Source: Candidatus Parcubacteria bacterium
GTDB taxonomy: Bacteria; Patescibacteriota; Minisyncoccia; Phycocordibacterales; SBAW01
Assembly: GCA_014379165.1 (NCBI GenBank)
Contig: JACMMG010000024.1
Coordinates: 1-14,482 of the forward strand
Direction: 5' to 3'
Length of the DNA: 14,482 nt
The notes under the pieces were generated by a model that was not told where the DNA came from, made no database searches, and saw only the letters and a list, made by a program, of their open reading frames with translations. Within the stretch, counting starts at the first letter, position 1. Each line of letters starts with the position of its first letter. Shown one piece after another: positions 1-5,203 of this stretch. The translations under genes were made by a program, and so were the position numbers.

Positions 1-324
1 CTTGAACGTAAAGAGGGTCACGGGCGCGGTCTTGATGCTTCCGATCGTCACGACCGTGGTACCGGATCCGAGCTTCTGAACGAAAAGTCTTGAGGCTAAC
101 CCCAAGATATGGCTGCCCGCGACGATTACCGCTCCCTCGTGAGGGTACGGAACTTTCATCAGACTGCACCACTTGTGCGCCATTGCGGGGCTGCTGTGGA
201 TGGGATTGAAGTCCCCCATCGCTTCAGCAGCAGCTGCAGCCTCCTTGCGAGTAACGCACTGCAGAGGCCAGACAATTTCGTTGCCTACTGCGTACGGAAA
301 GGCGGAAAGATCGAATCGTTTCAA
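1..324 (-). CDS. MaoC-like (hydratase 2 type) dehydratase, C-terminally truncated by window edge
   Basis: The minus strand is open from a TTG at 324 to the window edge (108 codons visible). A GGAGG at 330-334 sits 5 nt before the TTG, and in-frame stops lie just upstream of it. The sequence has the hydratase-2 signature GDFNPIH at residues 37-43, with the catalytic Asp38 and His43 of MaoC/(R)-specific enoyl-CoA hydratases. It is followed by an AGSHILGLASRLF helix and a strand region (TTVVTIGSIKTAPV) as expected of a single hot-dog fold. In MaoC proteins such folds hydrate or dehydrate acyl-CoA thioesters. The usual D/Q two residues after the His is Ser here. GC content is higher than in neighbouring rmuC, and the gene has an SD, unlike rmuC. 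Fatty-acid genes are uncommon in CPR genomes, so the substrate is unclear. The fold assignment is fairly firm; the specific reaction is inferred. Confidence 0.72.
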   Translation of the reverse strand, partial: MKRFDLSAFPYAVGNEIVWPLQCVTRKEAAAAAEAMGDFNPIHSSPAMAHKWCSLMKVPYPHEGAVIVAGSHILGLASRLFVQKLGSGTTVVTIGSIKTAPVTLFTFK

Positions 325-369
325 CACTGCCTCCAAGAGCTATTATGCGCCCTGTGCGCATCCGATGAT

Positions 370-397
370 ATAATAACACATTATTTATTTTCGGCAA
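370..397 (-). promoter_or_regulatory. Candidate sigma70-type promoter of the MaoC-like gene
   Basis: On the minus strand, TTGCCG (392-397) is followed after 16 nt by TATTAT (370-375; 5 of 6 matches to TATAAT). It lies in the gap between the rmuC stop and the TTG start at 324 and would give a leader of roughly 35-40 nt containing the GGAGG motif. Pattern match only. Confidence 0.4.
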
Positions 398-414
398 GAA
401 ATACTCGAAGCAGT

Positions 415-1476
415 TTATTCCTTCCCTTCCAAGATCGGACGCTCAAGAAGGCCCGTATCAAGCTCTACAGAGGACCCTGTGATGCGCAGCACGTCTTTAT
501 CTATCTTCCCTAACTCTTTCTTGCCGGCATTGTAATGATTGACAGTAGTTGAAAGCGAAGCACCCAATTTATTATTGAAATCTTCATAGGCCTTGATGTG
601 CCTGCCGAGCGCCTCGACATTTTTTGCTATCTCTTTTACCCCCTCTTCAATTTTAAATGCCTTAAAGCCATAGAGAACCGACTGCAGATATGCGGCAAAG
701 GTCGTGGGCGATACGATAATCACCTTCTTTTCGTTGTAGGCGTAATCTATTAAGTTGCGAGTGTTGACCTTAACCGAGCCAACTTCGTTAACGAGAAGAT
801 CGTAATAGATCGCTTCTGCTGGAATATACATAAACGCAAACGGAAGTGTCCCATCTTTAGGACGCACATATTTAGCAGTTTCATCGATGCGCGCTTTAAG
901 GTCGTTCTTAAAAAGCTTCTCGAGTTCGAGTTTCTGTGCGTCATCAACCGCATTTACAACACGATTGTAGTTATCAAGACTAAACTTTGCATCAACCGGT
1001 ATCACACCCTCTTTGGTAAATATTGCGGCATCCACCGTCTCCCCTCCCGGAAATTCATACTGCATTTGGAAAGCGGTTGGCGGAAGGATATTTCCTAAAA
1101 TTAATTCAAGACTTGCCTCGCCTAAGTTGCCCCGTTGTTTTTGATGCTTAAGTACTTTCTCTAAATTTTGCAGCTGCTCAGCAATCACGAATACTTGTTT
1201 AGTAGATTCTTTTGTCTCAGATACCCCGCGCACTACCTCAAGAAGCTGCTGGGAGACTCTGTCGGTAATCGCATTCATAGACTCGGACATCGTGCGAGTA
1301 CCTTCGCCGAGCTTAATGTCCATCGAGCGCGTCAAAGCTTCCAGCTGATTTTGAAGAAGTACCATTCCTTGGGTGTCTTGTGCAGGTGCTTCTGATGGAG
1401 CTTTTTTCCATAGCAAAAAAAGCACGACAAAATTACCAAGTACGAATACCAACAAAATCCCTAATAGCCATTCCAT
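415..1476 (-). CDS. rmuC: DNA recombination protein RmuC homologue
   Basis: This 353-aa protein has one N-terminal hydrophobic segment (residues 2-23), a charged coiled-coil region (about 35-115) and then the RmuC domain. That domain begins with the family's G-N-x-G-E motif (GNLGE, 116-120), followed by EFPGG, a PVDAKFSLDNY strand, an AFMYIPAEAIYY segment and an IIVSPTTFAAYLQSV segment. RmuC proteins are membrane-anchored, restriction-endonuclease-fold-related proteins that limit inversions at short inverted repeats; the biochemical activity is not well defined. The length is shorter than the roughly 475 aa of E. coli RmuC, mainly through a shorter coiled coil. The ATG at 1476 has no SD; a TAAAAT lies 6 nt upstream. 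The gene runs toward the MaoC-like gene, which has its own promoter. Confidence 0.93.
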   Translation of the reverse strand: MEWLLGILLVFVLGNFVVLFLLWKKAPSEAPAQDTQGMVLLQNQLEALTRSMDIKLGEGTRTMSESMNAITDRVSQQLLEVVRGVSETKESTKQVFVIAEQLQNLEKVLKHQKQRGNLGEASLELILGNILPPTAFQMQYEFPGGETVDAAIFTKEGVIPVDAKFSLDNYNRVVNAVDDAQKLELEKLFKNDLKARIDETAKYVRPKDGTLPFAFMYIPAEAIYYDLLVNEVGSVKVNTRNLIDYAYNEKKVIIVSPTTFAAYLQSVLYGFKAFKIEEGVKEIAKNVEALGRHIKAYEDFNNKLGASLSTTVNHYNAGKKELGKIDKDVLRITGSSVELDTGLLERPILEGKE

Positions 1477-1482
1477 TTCACT

Positions 1483-1488
1483 ATTTTA
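1483..1488 (-). promoter_or_regulatory. -10-like hexamer implying leaderless rmuC mRNA
   Basis: TAAAAT (5 of 6 matches to TATAAT) ends 6 nt before the rmuC ATG and there is no SD between them. A start site 6-7 nt downstream would place transcription start at the ATG itself. No convincing -35 is seen. Confidence 0.4.
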
Positions 1489-1517
1489 CCACGTCTTGCA
1501 TGAGTACCCCGGGAATT

Positions 1518-1551
1518 ACGTTTAATTAATGCTATAGCATCAATTAAACGT
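1518..1551. repeat. 34-bp imperfect palindrome, downstream copy beside the PaaX/Cas2-like gene
   Basis: The site reads ACGTTTA-N4-ATGCTATAGCAT-N4-TAAACGT. The 12-bp core is a perfect palindrome, the outer heptamers are perfect inverted repeats, and the two halves differ at one of 17 positions. It lies 8 bp beyond the stop codon of the Cas2-like gene. A second copy with the same core and arm spacing abuts the start codon (2106-2139). It could be an operator, an element terminus or a structured transcript end. Confidence 0.85.
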
Positions 1552-1559
1552 ATTAGTCA

Positions 1560-2105
1560 TTACAACTGGAAATGGGAACGTAATTTTGCATCATATTCCA
1601 AAAATTCCACTACCATATAAAGCATATCTTTACCGATCCTAAATTCTACTTTCAAAAGTGTAACCAGATCTTCACAATCATAGGGGTATATCCAAACACT
1701 ATCTTGCAATCTCCTAAAACCAAGTGCAACCAAGGTCGCTCGGACTCTGTTGCGCGTTGATTTTCTATGCTCTGGTATGTCAAAAATAAGCACACGCCAT
1801 TTCTTGTCCCAGCGCTTTGGTTTCTTGAGTTTGTAATCCGCTAATTGTAGTCGGCGTATTTTGCCTTCACCCGCCGAAGTAAGGCACAAAAATCCATTTT
1901 TATATTCAAGTAAACCTTTTTGGACCAAGCGTGTGCGGGAATTTGCTATAAATTCCTTTTGTCGTGCTTTGGGTATCATCCCAAGTTTTATCATTGCCCC
2001 AAGCGCATTTGGTGCAAGTACGGCAATGCTTAATAACCCTGCAGTTGCCACACTCTGAAGGATAATTTTCTCTAGATTATGCCGGGTATGTGAGTTTTTT
2101 GCCAT
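1560..2105 (-). CDS. PaaX-like / Cas2-like winged-helix protein (solitary)
   Basis: This 181-aa protein is built like PaaX-family regulators. An N-terminal part (about 10-90) contains a hydrophobic helix (SVATAGLLSIAVLAP) and a winged-helix-like segment (SRTRLVQKGLLEYKNG, then a LTSAGEGKIRR wing). A C-terminal Cas2-like ferredoxin fold (about 100-175) carries WRVLIFDIPEHRKSTRNRVR and the LGFRRLQDSVWIYP strand typical of both PaaX C-terminal domains and Cas2. No cas1, other cas gene or CRISPR array is in the window, so a CRISPR adaptation role is not supported. The ATG at 2105 has no SD and is directly abutted by a 34-bp palindrome, with a matching copy after the stop. Its putative -10 lies in the palindrome core, suggesting autoregulation. 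The family is fairly sure; DNA-binding regulator versus nuclease is open. Confidence 0.8.
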   Translation of the reverse strand: MAKNSHTRHNLEKIILQSVATAGLLSIAVLAPNALGAMIKLGMIPKARQKEFIANSRTRLVQKGLLEYKNGFLCLTSAGEGKIRRLQLADYKLKKPKRWDKKWRVLIFDIPEHRKSTRNRVRATLVALGFRRLQDSVWIYPYDCEDLVTLLKVEFRIGKDMLYMVVEFLEYDAKLRSHFQL

Positions 2106-2139
2106 ACGGTTACGCTATGCTATAGCATTTACTAAACGT
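2106..2139. repeat. 34-bp imperfect palindrome, upstream copy; candidate operator
   Basis: The layout matches the copy at 1518-1551: outer arms ACGGTTA and TAAACGT, 4-nt spacers, and the identical core ATGCTATAGCAT (2117-2128). The arms and core are conserved between copies while the spacers are not, which is what a protein-binding site would show. It abuts the start codon of the Cas2-like gene and lies about 38 bp from the divergent yqeY start, so a bound protein could affect both. Confidence 0.85.
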
Positions 2140-2147
2140 ACATACAA
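2119..2147 (-). promoter_or_regulatory. Candidate promoter of the PaaX/Cas2-like gene, overlapping the palindrome
   Basis: On the minus strand TTGTAT (2142-2147), a 17-nt spacer and TATAGC (2119-2124) form a moderate match to a sigma70-type promoter. The -10 sits inside the palindromic core, and the predicted start would lie only a few nt before the ATG at 2105. Both fit a short or absent leader and occlusion by a bound repressor. Confidence 0.35.
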
Positions 2148-2160
2148 GTTACAAAGAAAA

Positions 2161-2171
2161 TATGATATTCT
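2161..2171 (+). promoter_or_regulatory. -10-like hexamers of the yqeY gene
   Basis: TATGAT (2161-2166, 5 of 6 matches) lies 11 nt and the weaker TATTCT (2166-2171) 6 nt before the ATG at 2178. There is no SD. Either would give a leaderless or nearly leaderless transcript. No clear -35 is seen. Confidence 0.35.
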
Positions 2172-2177
2172 TTTCAC

Positions 2178-2630
2178 ATGACACATCAAGAACTCAAGGA
2201 ATCATTAAAAGACGCCATGCGTGCCAAAGACCAAGTTCGTCTTGCAGTGGTGCGCGGTCTTCTTTCGGCGGCTACTAACGAGGCAGTAACAAAAGGAAAG
2301 GGACCTGATGCCTTCCTTACTGATGACGAACTTATAAGCGTTATTATGCGCGCTTCTAAACAGCGCAAAGATTCTATTGAACAATTCGAAAAAGGCGGCC
2401 GGCCCGAATTGGCCGCAAGCGAAAAGGCAGAGCTTGAAATCTTAGCCGCAATGCTCCCCCTTCAAATGTCACGAGAAGAGATAGAAGCTGCTGCGAAAGC
2501 AAAAGCCGCGGAACTTGGTGTGACAGATAAAACAAAAGCGAATCAGCTCATGGGCATGCTTATGAAAGACCTTAAAGGCAAAGCAGACGGCACTATGGTA
2601 AAAGACGTTGTGGATAAGCTATTTTCCTAG
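2178..2630 (+). CDS. yqeY: GatB/YqeY domain-containing protein
   Basis: This 150-aa protein matches the stand-alone YqeY family over its whole length. It starts with the amphipathic LKESLKDAMRAKDQVRLAVVRGLLSA region, followed by a conserved AMLPLQMSREEIEAAAKA segment and a C-terminal LMGMLMKDLKGKADGTMVKDVV motif. That second half corresponds to the tail domain of GatB, the amidotransferase subunit that makes Gln-tRNA and Asn-tRNA. Stand-alone YqeY lacks the kinase/amidotransferase parts, and its role is presumed to be tRNA- or RNA-related but is not established. It is transcribed divergently from the Cas2-like gene, across a shared 72-bp region containing a palindrome. Inverted repeats follow the stop. 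Confidence 0.92.
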   Translation: MTHQELKESLKDAMRAKDQVRLAVVRGLLSAATNEAVTKGKGPDAFLTDDELISVIMRASKQRKDSIEQFEKGGRPELAASEKAELEILAAMLPLQMSREEIEAAAKAKAAELGVTDKTKANQLMGMLMKDLKGKADGTMVKDVVDKLFS

Positions 2631-2671
2631 AATTTGGCCTATTCTAGACACAACCTGAAGATAGGTTGCAT
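2627..2671 (+). terminator. Two tandem hairpins after yqeY, weak terminator candidate
   Basis: A 7-bp inverted repeat CTAGAAT/ATTCTAG (2627-2633 and 2641-2647) includes the yqeY stop. It is followed by CAACCT/AGGTTG (2651-2656 and 2663-2668) and then CATTTTAG. The second hairpin overlaps the -35 element of the next gene. Only a short T-run follows, so termination is uncertain. Confidence 0.35.
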
Positions 2672-2693
2672 TTTAGTCCGTTTGTGGTATAAT
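2666..2693 (+). promoter_or_regulatory. Strong candidate promoter for the 2740-3584 gene pair
   Basis: TTGCAT (2666-2671), a 16-nt spacer and a perfect TATAAT (2688-2693) lie ahead of the pair. Transcription starting near 2700 would give a leader of about 40 nt carrying GATGAGG just before the ATG at 2740. Confidence 0.65.
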
Positions 2694-2739
2694 AGATAGC
2701 AGTAACGTTCCCTGAAACAGTCAGTCCGATGAGGTACTC

Positions 2740-2922
2740 ATGGCTGATATCGTAGCGCTGCACACCAGCGCACAAAAGAGGCTCGATGAGGGTCTCGCAA
2801 TCTTCCCGCTTGATGCGGCTGAAAAGGCGATCAAGGGAAGTGGGGTCTTCAACCCCAGCGACATCAAACGTCTGAAGCCTCTCGTCGCAAAGGGGCTGAA
2901 GATGAAGCGGGGGGCCCACTAA
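2740..2922 (+). CDS. Small unknown protein (60 aa), first gene of a two-gene operon
   Basis: No family is recognised. The start is supported by GAGG (2731-2734) five nt before the ATG and by a consensus-like promoter upstream. The protein is alpha-helical in appearance, with a KRLDEGLAIFPLDAAEKAIKG segment, a GVFNPSDIKRLKPLV segment and a basic tail (KGLKMKRGAH). It has no signal peptide or membrane segment. The stop TAA overlaps the ATG of the next gene by one base (TAATG), so the two are likely translationally coupled, and the next gene has only a G-rich stretch upstream. The gene is GC-rich relative to yqeY. The pairing with the 220-aa protein suggests a shared function, which I cannot name. 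Confidence 0.7.
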   Translation: MADIVALHTSAQKRLDEGLAIFPLDAAEKAIKGSGVFNPSDIKRLKPLVAKGLKMKRGAH

Positions 2923-3584
2923 TGGCCCCCCTACTCGTATCCGACCTCGCCCGAGTTTATTGGACGAGCCGGTCGGCACGGAACTTTCGCGACGCGGGCT
3001 TTTCGTGGCAAACCTTCGGCCATTCTCTTCGCGGTTTTTTACGCGGCGACGAGGGAGTCGAGGACATTCCCCTCCCGCCGGAACTTGAGGAGGTGGCTGC
3101 GCAGCTCGAAGATTACCTTCGCCGCCGGTATGCAAGACGCGCCGGCGAAACGAAAAAGCGTGAAGGTGTGCGACACCATAAGCTCATGCTGGCTCTTGCA
3201 ATGGGCGCTTGGCTTAACGGGCAAGCCTCTGATCGCAAGCGAGAGCTGCTCACGTCCCCTCGTGTGCCGGTGTTTACCGATGAAGAACTGGCCAGCGACG
3301 TGATCGCCTGGTGGGGCAAGCACGGCTTATGGGGAGAAACCAGGAACAAAGAGATCCCCGGCATCGTTCGCGACAGGCTCGAGCGCTACAGGCTCGTTGC
3401 CCCCGAGGCTCTCAACGACACTGTGGTGCGGGTAGCCCATCTTGTCCGCTGCGTTCGCTCCCATAGAGCTGCGGAAACCAGGGTAAAAAGAGCTCTTTCT
3501 AAACTACGAAAGGAGCTCAAGGAGGTAGAACAAGCCGCCCGACGACAGGCAGAGGCTCAACAAAGACCTCACTTCCAATTCTGA
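2922..3584 (+). CDS. Unknown 220-aa basic helical protein, second gene of the operon
   Basis: No family is recognised. It is a soluble, mostly helical, Arg-rich protein. It has an aromatic N-terminal region (YWTSRSARNFRDAGFSWQTF), a YLRRRYARRAGETKKREGVRHH basic stretch near residues 68-90, and a Trp-rich central region (VIAWWGKHGLWGETRN). The C-terminal part (about 180-215) is a likely coiled coil (ALSKLRKELKEVEQAARRQAEAQ). Nucleic-acid binding is conceivable from the charge, but no motif proves it. The ATG overlaps the previous stop by one base. GC content is clearly above that of rmuC or yqeY. A terminator hairpin begins at the stop codon. It could be a laterally acquired gene of a poorly sampled family. 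Confidence 0.75.
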   Translation: MAPLLVSDLARVYWTSRSARNFRDAGFSWQTFGHSLRGFLRGDEGVEDIPLPPELEEVAAQLEDYLRRRYARRAGETKKREGVRHHKLMLALAMGAWLNGQASDRKRELLTSPRVPVFTDEELASDVIAWWGKHGLWGETRNKEIPGIVRDRLERYRLVAPEALNDTVVRVAHLVRCVRSHRAAETRVKRALSKLRKELKEVEQAARRQAEAQQRPHFQF

Positions 3585-3611
3585 AGGACGACCACAATGG
3601 CCGTCCTTTTT
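3584..3611 (+). terminator. Intrinsic terminator of the 2740-3584 operon
   Basis: A 10-bp stem with one A-C mismatch (AAGGACGACC 3584-3593 pairing with GGCCGTCCTT 3599-3608) has a 5-nt loop and runs into five T residues (3607-3611). It starts at the last base of the stop codon. An ATG at 3597 falls in this loop and is therefore an unlikely gene start. Confidence 0.75.
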
Positions 3612-3647
3612 ATATTCATACAACCTTCAGATATGCACAGGGGTGGT

Positions 3648-3676
3648 TTGTGCGTCCCTCACAACAGGCAGATAAT
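3648..3676 (+). promoter_or_regulatory. Candidate promoter of the 3702 gene
   Basis: TTGTGC (3648-3653), a 17-nt spacer and GATAAT (3671-3676; 5 of 6 matches) lie ahead of the gene. A start near 3683 leaves a short leader containing AAGGAG. The -35 is weak. Confidence 0.45.
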
Positions 3677-3701
3677 TGAAGAGGCAGCAAGGAGACCCCG
3701 C

Positions 3702-3971
3702 ATGCTTCAAGGCTATGTGCTGGTGGTCTCCAACGACAGAACTGTTCGGGACCACTTTGAGCGCGAATATAAGCGCTACCCCGATGTAACGGTTGTTATC
3801 GTCGACGAATGGGATCATTTGAAGTGCTTGAGGACAATAGATGTTCACTGCATAGAAATGATCAAAGTCTATTGGCGGGGACGAACCAAAACCGCTTCCG
3901 CCGCATTTCTCAACGATATCGAGACTGCGGAGTGGAACCAATACCGCAGTGAGCAACAGAAGGCCGCGTGA
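3702..3971 (+). CDS. Small unknown protein (89 aa)
   Basis: No family is recognised. The reading frame is open from 3597, but the ATG at 3702 is chosen because AAGGAG (3689-3694) lies 7 nt before it and a candidate promoter lies between 3648 and 3676. The 3597 ATG sits in the previous operon's terminator. The protein begins with a Rossmann-like strand-helix-strand pattern (GYVLVVSNDRTVRDHFEREY, then DVTVVIVDEWDHLK), followed by CLRTIDVHCIEMIKVYW and a polar C-terminal helix. The pattern resembles half of a flavodoxin or receiver fold, without enough conserved acidic residues to claim one. It is convergent with the NUDIX gene, whose stop lies 36 bp away. Confidence 0.65.
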   Translation: MLQGYVLVVSNDRTVRDHFEREYKRYPDVTVVIVDEWDHLKCLRTIDVHCIEMIKVYWRGRTKTASAAFLNDIETAEWNQYRSEQQKAA

Positions 3972-4005
3972 TGTCTCCCGACGTCCTCCGCGACCCTCTT
4001 TTTTT
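3965..4005 (+). terminator. Possible terminator of the 3702 gene
   Basis: A CGCG/CGCG outer stem (3965-3968, 3989-3992) and a GATGTC/GACGTC inner stem (3970-3975, 3980-3985, one G-T pair) enclose a TCCC loop. A T7 run (3999-4005) follows after six more bases. The gap before the T-run makes this weaker than the others in the window. Confidence 0.4.
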
Positions 4006-4007
4006 GT

Positions 4008-4490
4008 CTATTTTTCTCCTAATGTATCGAGTGCGTGACTTGCCCAAAAATGTATATCAGGATGTAATTCAATAGAGTCGAGTTGATCTTTTTCCAGCCA
4101 CCTCCACTGATCATCGTGATTTTCCGGAATTACCTCGAATGTATCTGCAATAGCAAAATAAGTAAAATCTACATGTTCATGAGTCGCTGAAATATCGTGG
4201 CGATTTAATCCAACGGGCGGAATAAGTTCATTATATGCTCGAGGTGGATCTCCATGATATAGCTGTCCGTGAGGCATAAAAATTTGATTTCCATTCCAGA
4301 GTTTTATAACCAAACCAACTTCCTCTTTCACTTCTCGTATTGCGGCCTGGGAAGGATCTTCATTAAGTTCAATATGACCTCCTACTGGAAGCCAAATATT
4401 ATATTTTTCATGTAGGCGCAACAGAACTTTGTTTATATGAACGATATATACCCCAACGGTGTAGTCTATCTTTTCGTGAATATGTGCCAT
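4008..4490 (-). CDS. NUDIX hydrolase
   Basis: This 160-aa protein has a complete Nudix box, Gx5Ex7REUxEExGU: G38, E44, then REVKEEVGL at 52-60. This is the Mg-dependent catalytic helix that cleaves nucleoside diphosphates linked to another moiety. The N-terminal strands (TVGVYIVHINKVLLRLHEKYNIW) and the LPVGGHIE lead-in are typical. The protein starts at the ATG at 4490 rather than the in-frame TTG at 4508; MAHIHEKIDY is my preferred N-terminus, and the TACCAT hexamer 6 nt before it fits the leaderless pattern of other core genes here. The substrate cannot be deduced. A long PHGQLYHGDPPRAYNELIPP insertion near residues 72-92 separates the box from the C-terminal strands. It is convergent with the small gene at 3702. 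Confidence 0.9.
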   Translation of the reverse strand: MAHIHEKIDYTVGVYIVHINKVLLRLHEKYNIWLPVGGHIELNEDPSQAAIREVKEEVGLVIKLWNGNQIFMPHGQLYHGDPPRAYNELIPPVGLNRHDISATHEHVDFTYFAIADTFEVIPENHDDQWRWLEKDQLDSIELHPDIHFWASHALDTLGEK

Positions 4491-4540
4491 AGCAATATGG
4501 TAGCGCAAATATCGTTATTTTTTAATACTTACGCAGAATT

Positions 4541-4657
4541 CCCCGCAGCTGCGCTGCGGGGATGAATGCGAAAGAGTGGAGGGGGTCGGGGAACCGCGTT
4601 TTGTTCCCCGTGGAGGAGAGCAGCGAGCTTTAGCAAGCGTTGAGAACCGCCGGTTCT
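4541..4657. other. Non-coding stretch with a chain of hairpins
   Basis: Four inverted repeats follow one another between the NUDIX start and the terminator at 4662: CCCCGCAGC/GCTGCGGGG (4541-4561, 9 bp), GGGGAAC/GTTCCCC (4588-4609, 7 bp), GCTT/AAGC (4627-4638) and AGAACC/GGTTCT (4643-4657). No gene with a credible start or domain is seen. The string GTGGAGGGGGTCGG (4576-4589) resembles GTGAGGCGGGGTCGG at 12561-12575, which also follows a perfect palindrome. This could be a structured RNA or a member of a dispersed repeat family. Confidence 0.55.
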
Positions 4658-4661
4658 TAAA

Positions 4662-4701
4662 AAATAAAATACCTCGTCAGCTCGCGCGAGGTAGTTTATT
4701 T
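4662..4701. terminator. Long hairpin, possible bidirectional terminator
   Basis: A 15-bp arm AAATAAAATACCTCG (4662-4676) pairs with CGAGGTAGTTTATTT (4687-4701), with one mismatch and a 10-nt loop. A/T-rich ends on both sides could act as U-runs in either direction. It isolates the multi-hairpin region from the promoter of the 4770 gene, whose -35 overlaps its right end. Confidence 0.6.
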
Positions 4702-4728
4702 GTCGATTATTGCATAGTTTGTTATAAC
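4700..4728 (+). promoter_or_regulatory. Candidate promoter of the 4770 gene
   Basis: TTGTCG (4700-4705), a 17-nt spacer and TATAAC (4723-4728, 5 of 6 matches) lie upstream. The predicted leader of about 35 nt carries AAGGAGG seven nt before the ATG. Confidence 0.6.
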
Positions 4729-4769
4729 TGCCGCTGGTAGCACGCAGCCCTAAGGAAGGAGGCTCGCCC

Positions 4770-5186
4770 ATGCGCAAGCTAAAGCCCCTCCGGCCAATTA
4801 AGGGCTGTGGGGTGTGTTGCGTATTTCATACGATGATCTTAAGTCTTAGGCATCGCCACCAACTCCGTAAGTACTTCATCCTCAACGCGCAGGGAGTCGT
4901 TGTAAGCGATGAAGACTACCCGGTTTTACAAGAAGTGAGGGTTCTTCTTGGGTACGACCAGGTGATCGCGTGGCGGGGAAACTTGCCTCATGGTGAATGG
5001 ATAACTCTTAACCTCGCAAAAGAGCTTGGTGAAAACAAGCCCATTGTGGTAAATGGAGAAAAGTGTGCCACAAAGCGGGTCGGAAACGAGAAAGCGGATT
5101 CTTTCTTCAGCACGGTACTTGGCTTTCCGTGCGAACTCGTATGCTTTCCCCAACTCGAATCGAAAGACTCTAGGTCGCCGCAATGA
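4770..5186 (+). CDS. Unknown 138-aa protein with its own promoter and terminator
   Basis: No family is recognised. The gene is well supported by a near-consensus promoter, AAGGAGG with a 7-nt spacer, and an intrinsic terminator whose loop contains the stop codon. The protein has a basic N-terminus with a close Cys pair (KGCGVCCVFHTM, residues 11-22), a second basic stretch (LRHRHQLRKYF), beta-rich segments (YFILNAQGVVVSDEDYP; LLGYDQVIAWRGNLPHGEWITLN) and two late cysteines (GFPCELVCFP). The cysteines might bind metal but do not form a textbook motif. There is no signal peptide or membrane helix. It converges on rarA, with the 3' ends 15 bp apart. Confidence 0.72.
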   Translation: MRKLKPLRPIKGCGVCCVFHTMILSLRHRHQLRKYFILNAQGVVVSDEDYPVLQEVRVLLGYDQVIAWRGNLPHGEWITLNLAKELGENKPIVVNGEKCATKRVGNEKADSFFSTVLGFPCELVCFPQLESKDSRSPQ

Positions 5187-5203
5187 GACGCGGCGACTTT
5201 TTT
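5174..5203 (+). terminator. Intrinsic terminator of the 4770 gene
   Basis: A perfect 8-bp GC-rich stem GTCGCCGC (5174-5181) / GCGGCGAC (5190-5197) has an 8-nt loop that holds the TGA stop, followed by T6 (5198-5203). The last bases coincide with the rarA stop on the other strand. Confidence 0.85.

Noticed and set aside
1560..2105. CRISPR-Cas adaptation gene cas2
   Set aside because: The N-terminal winged-helix half is not part of Cas2, and no cas1, effector gene or repeat-spacer array is in the window. It is described as PaaX/Cas2-like only.
2644..3135. 163-aa minus-strand reading frame
   Set aside because: It is antisense to the 2740-3584 operon, which has a promoter, SD and terminator. 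Its Pro/Arg-rich low-complexity translation looks like the shadow of GC-rich codons.
3597..3701. Longer N-terminus for the 3702 gene
   Set aside because: The ATG at 3597 lies in the loop of the preceding operon's terminator, and a promoter and SD are positioned for 3702.
4529..4777. 82-aa minus-strand reading frame over the multi-hairpin stretch
   Set aside because: No SD or -10 at the start, it runs through several hairpins and the promoter of the 4770 gene, and the product has no recognisable pattern.
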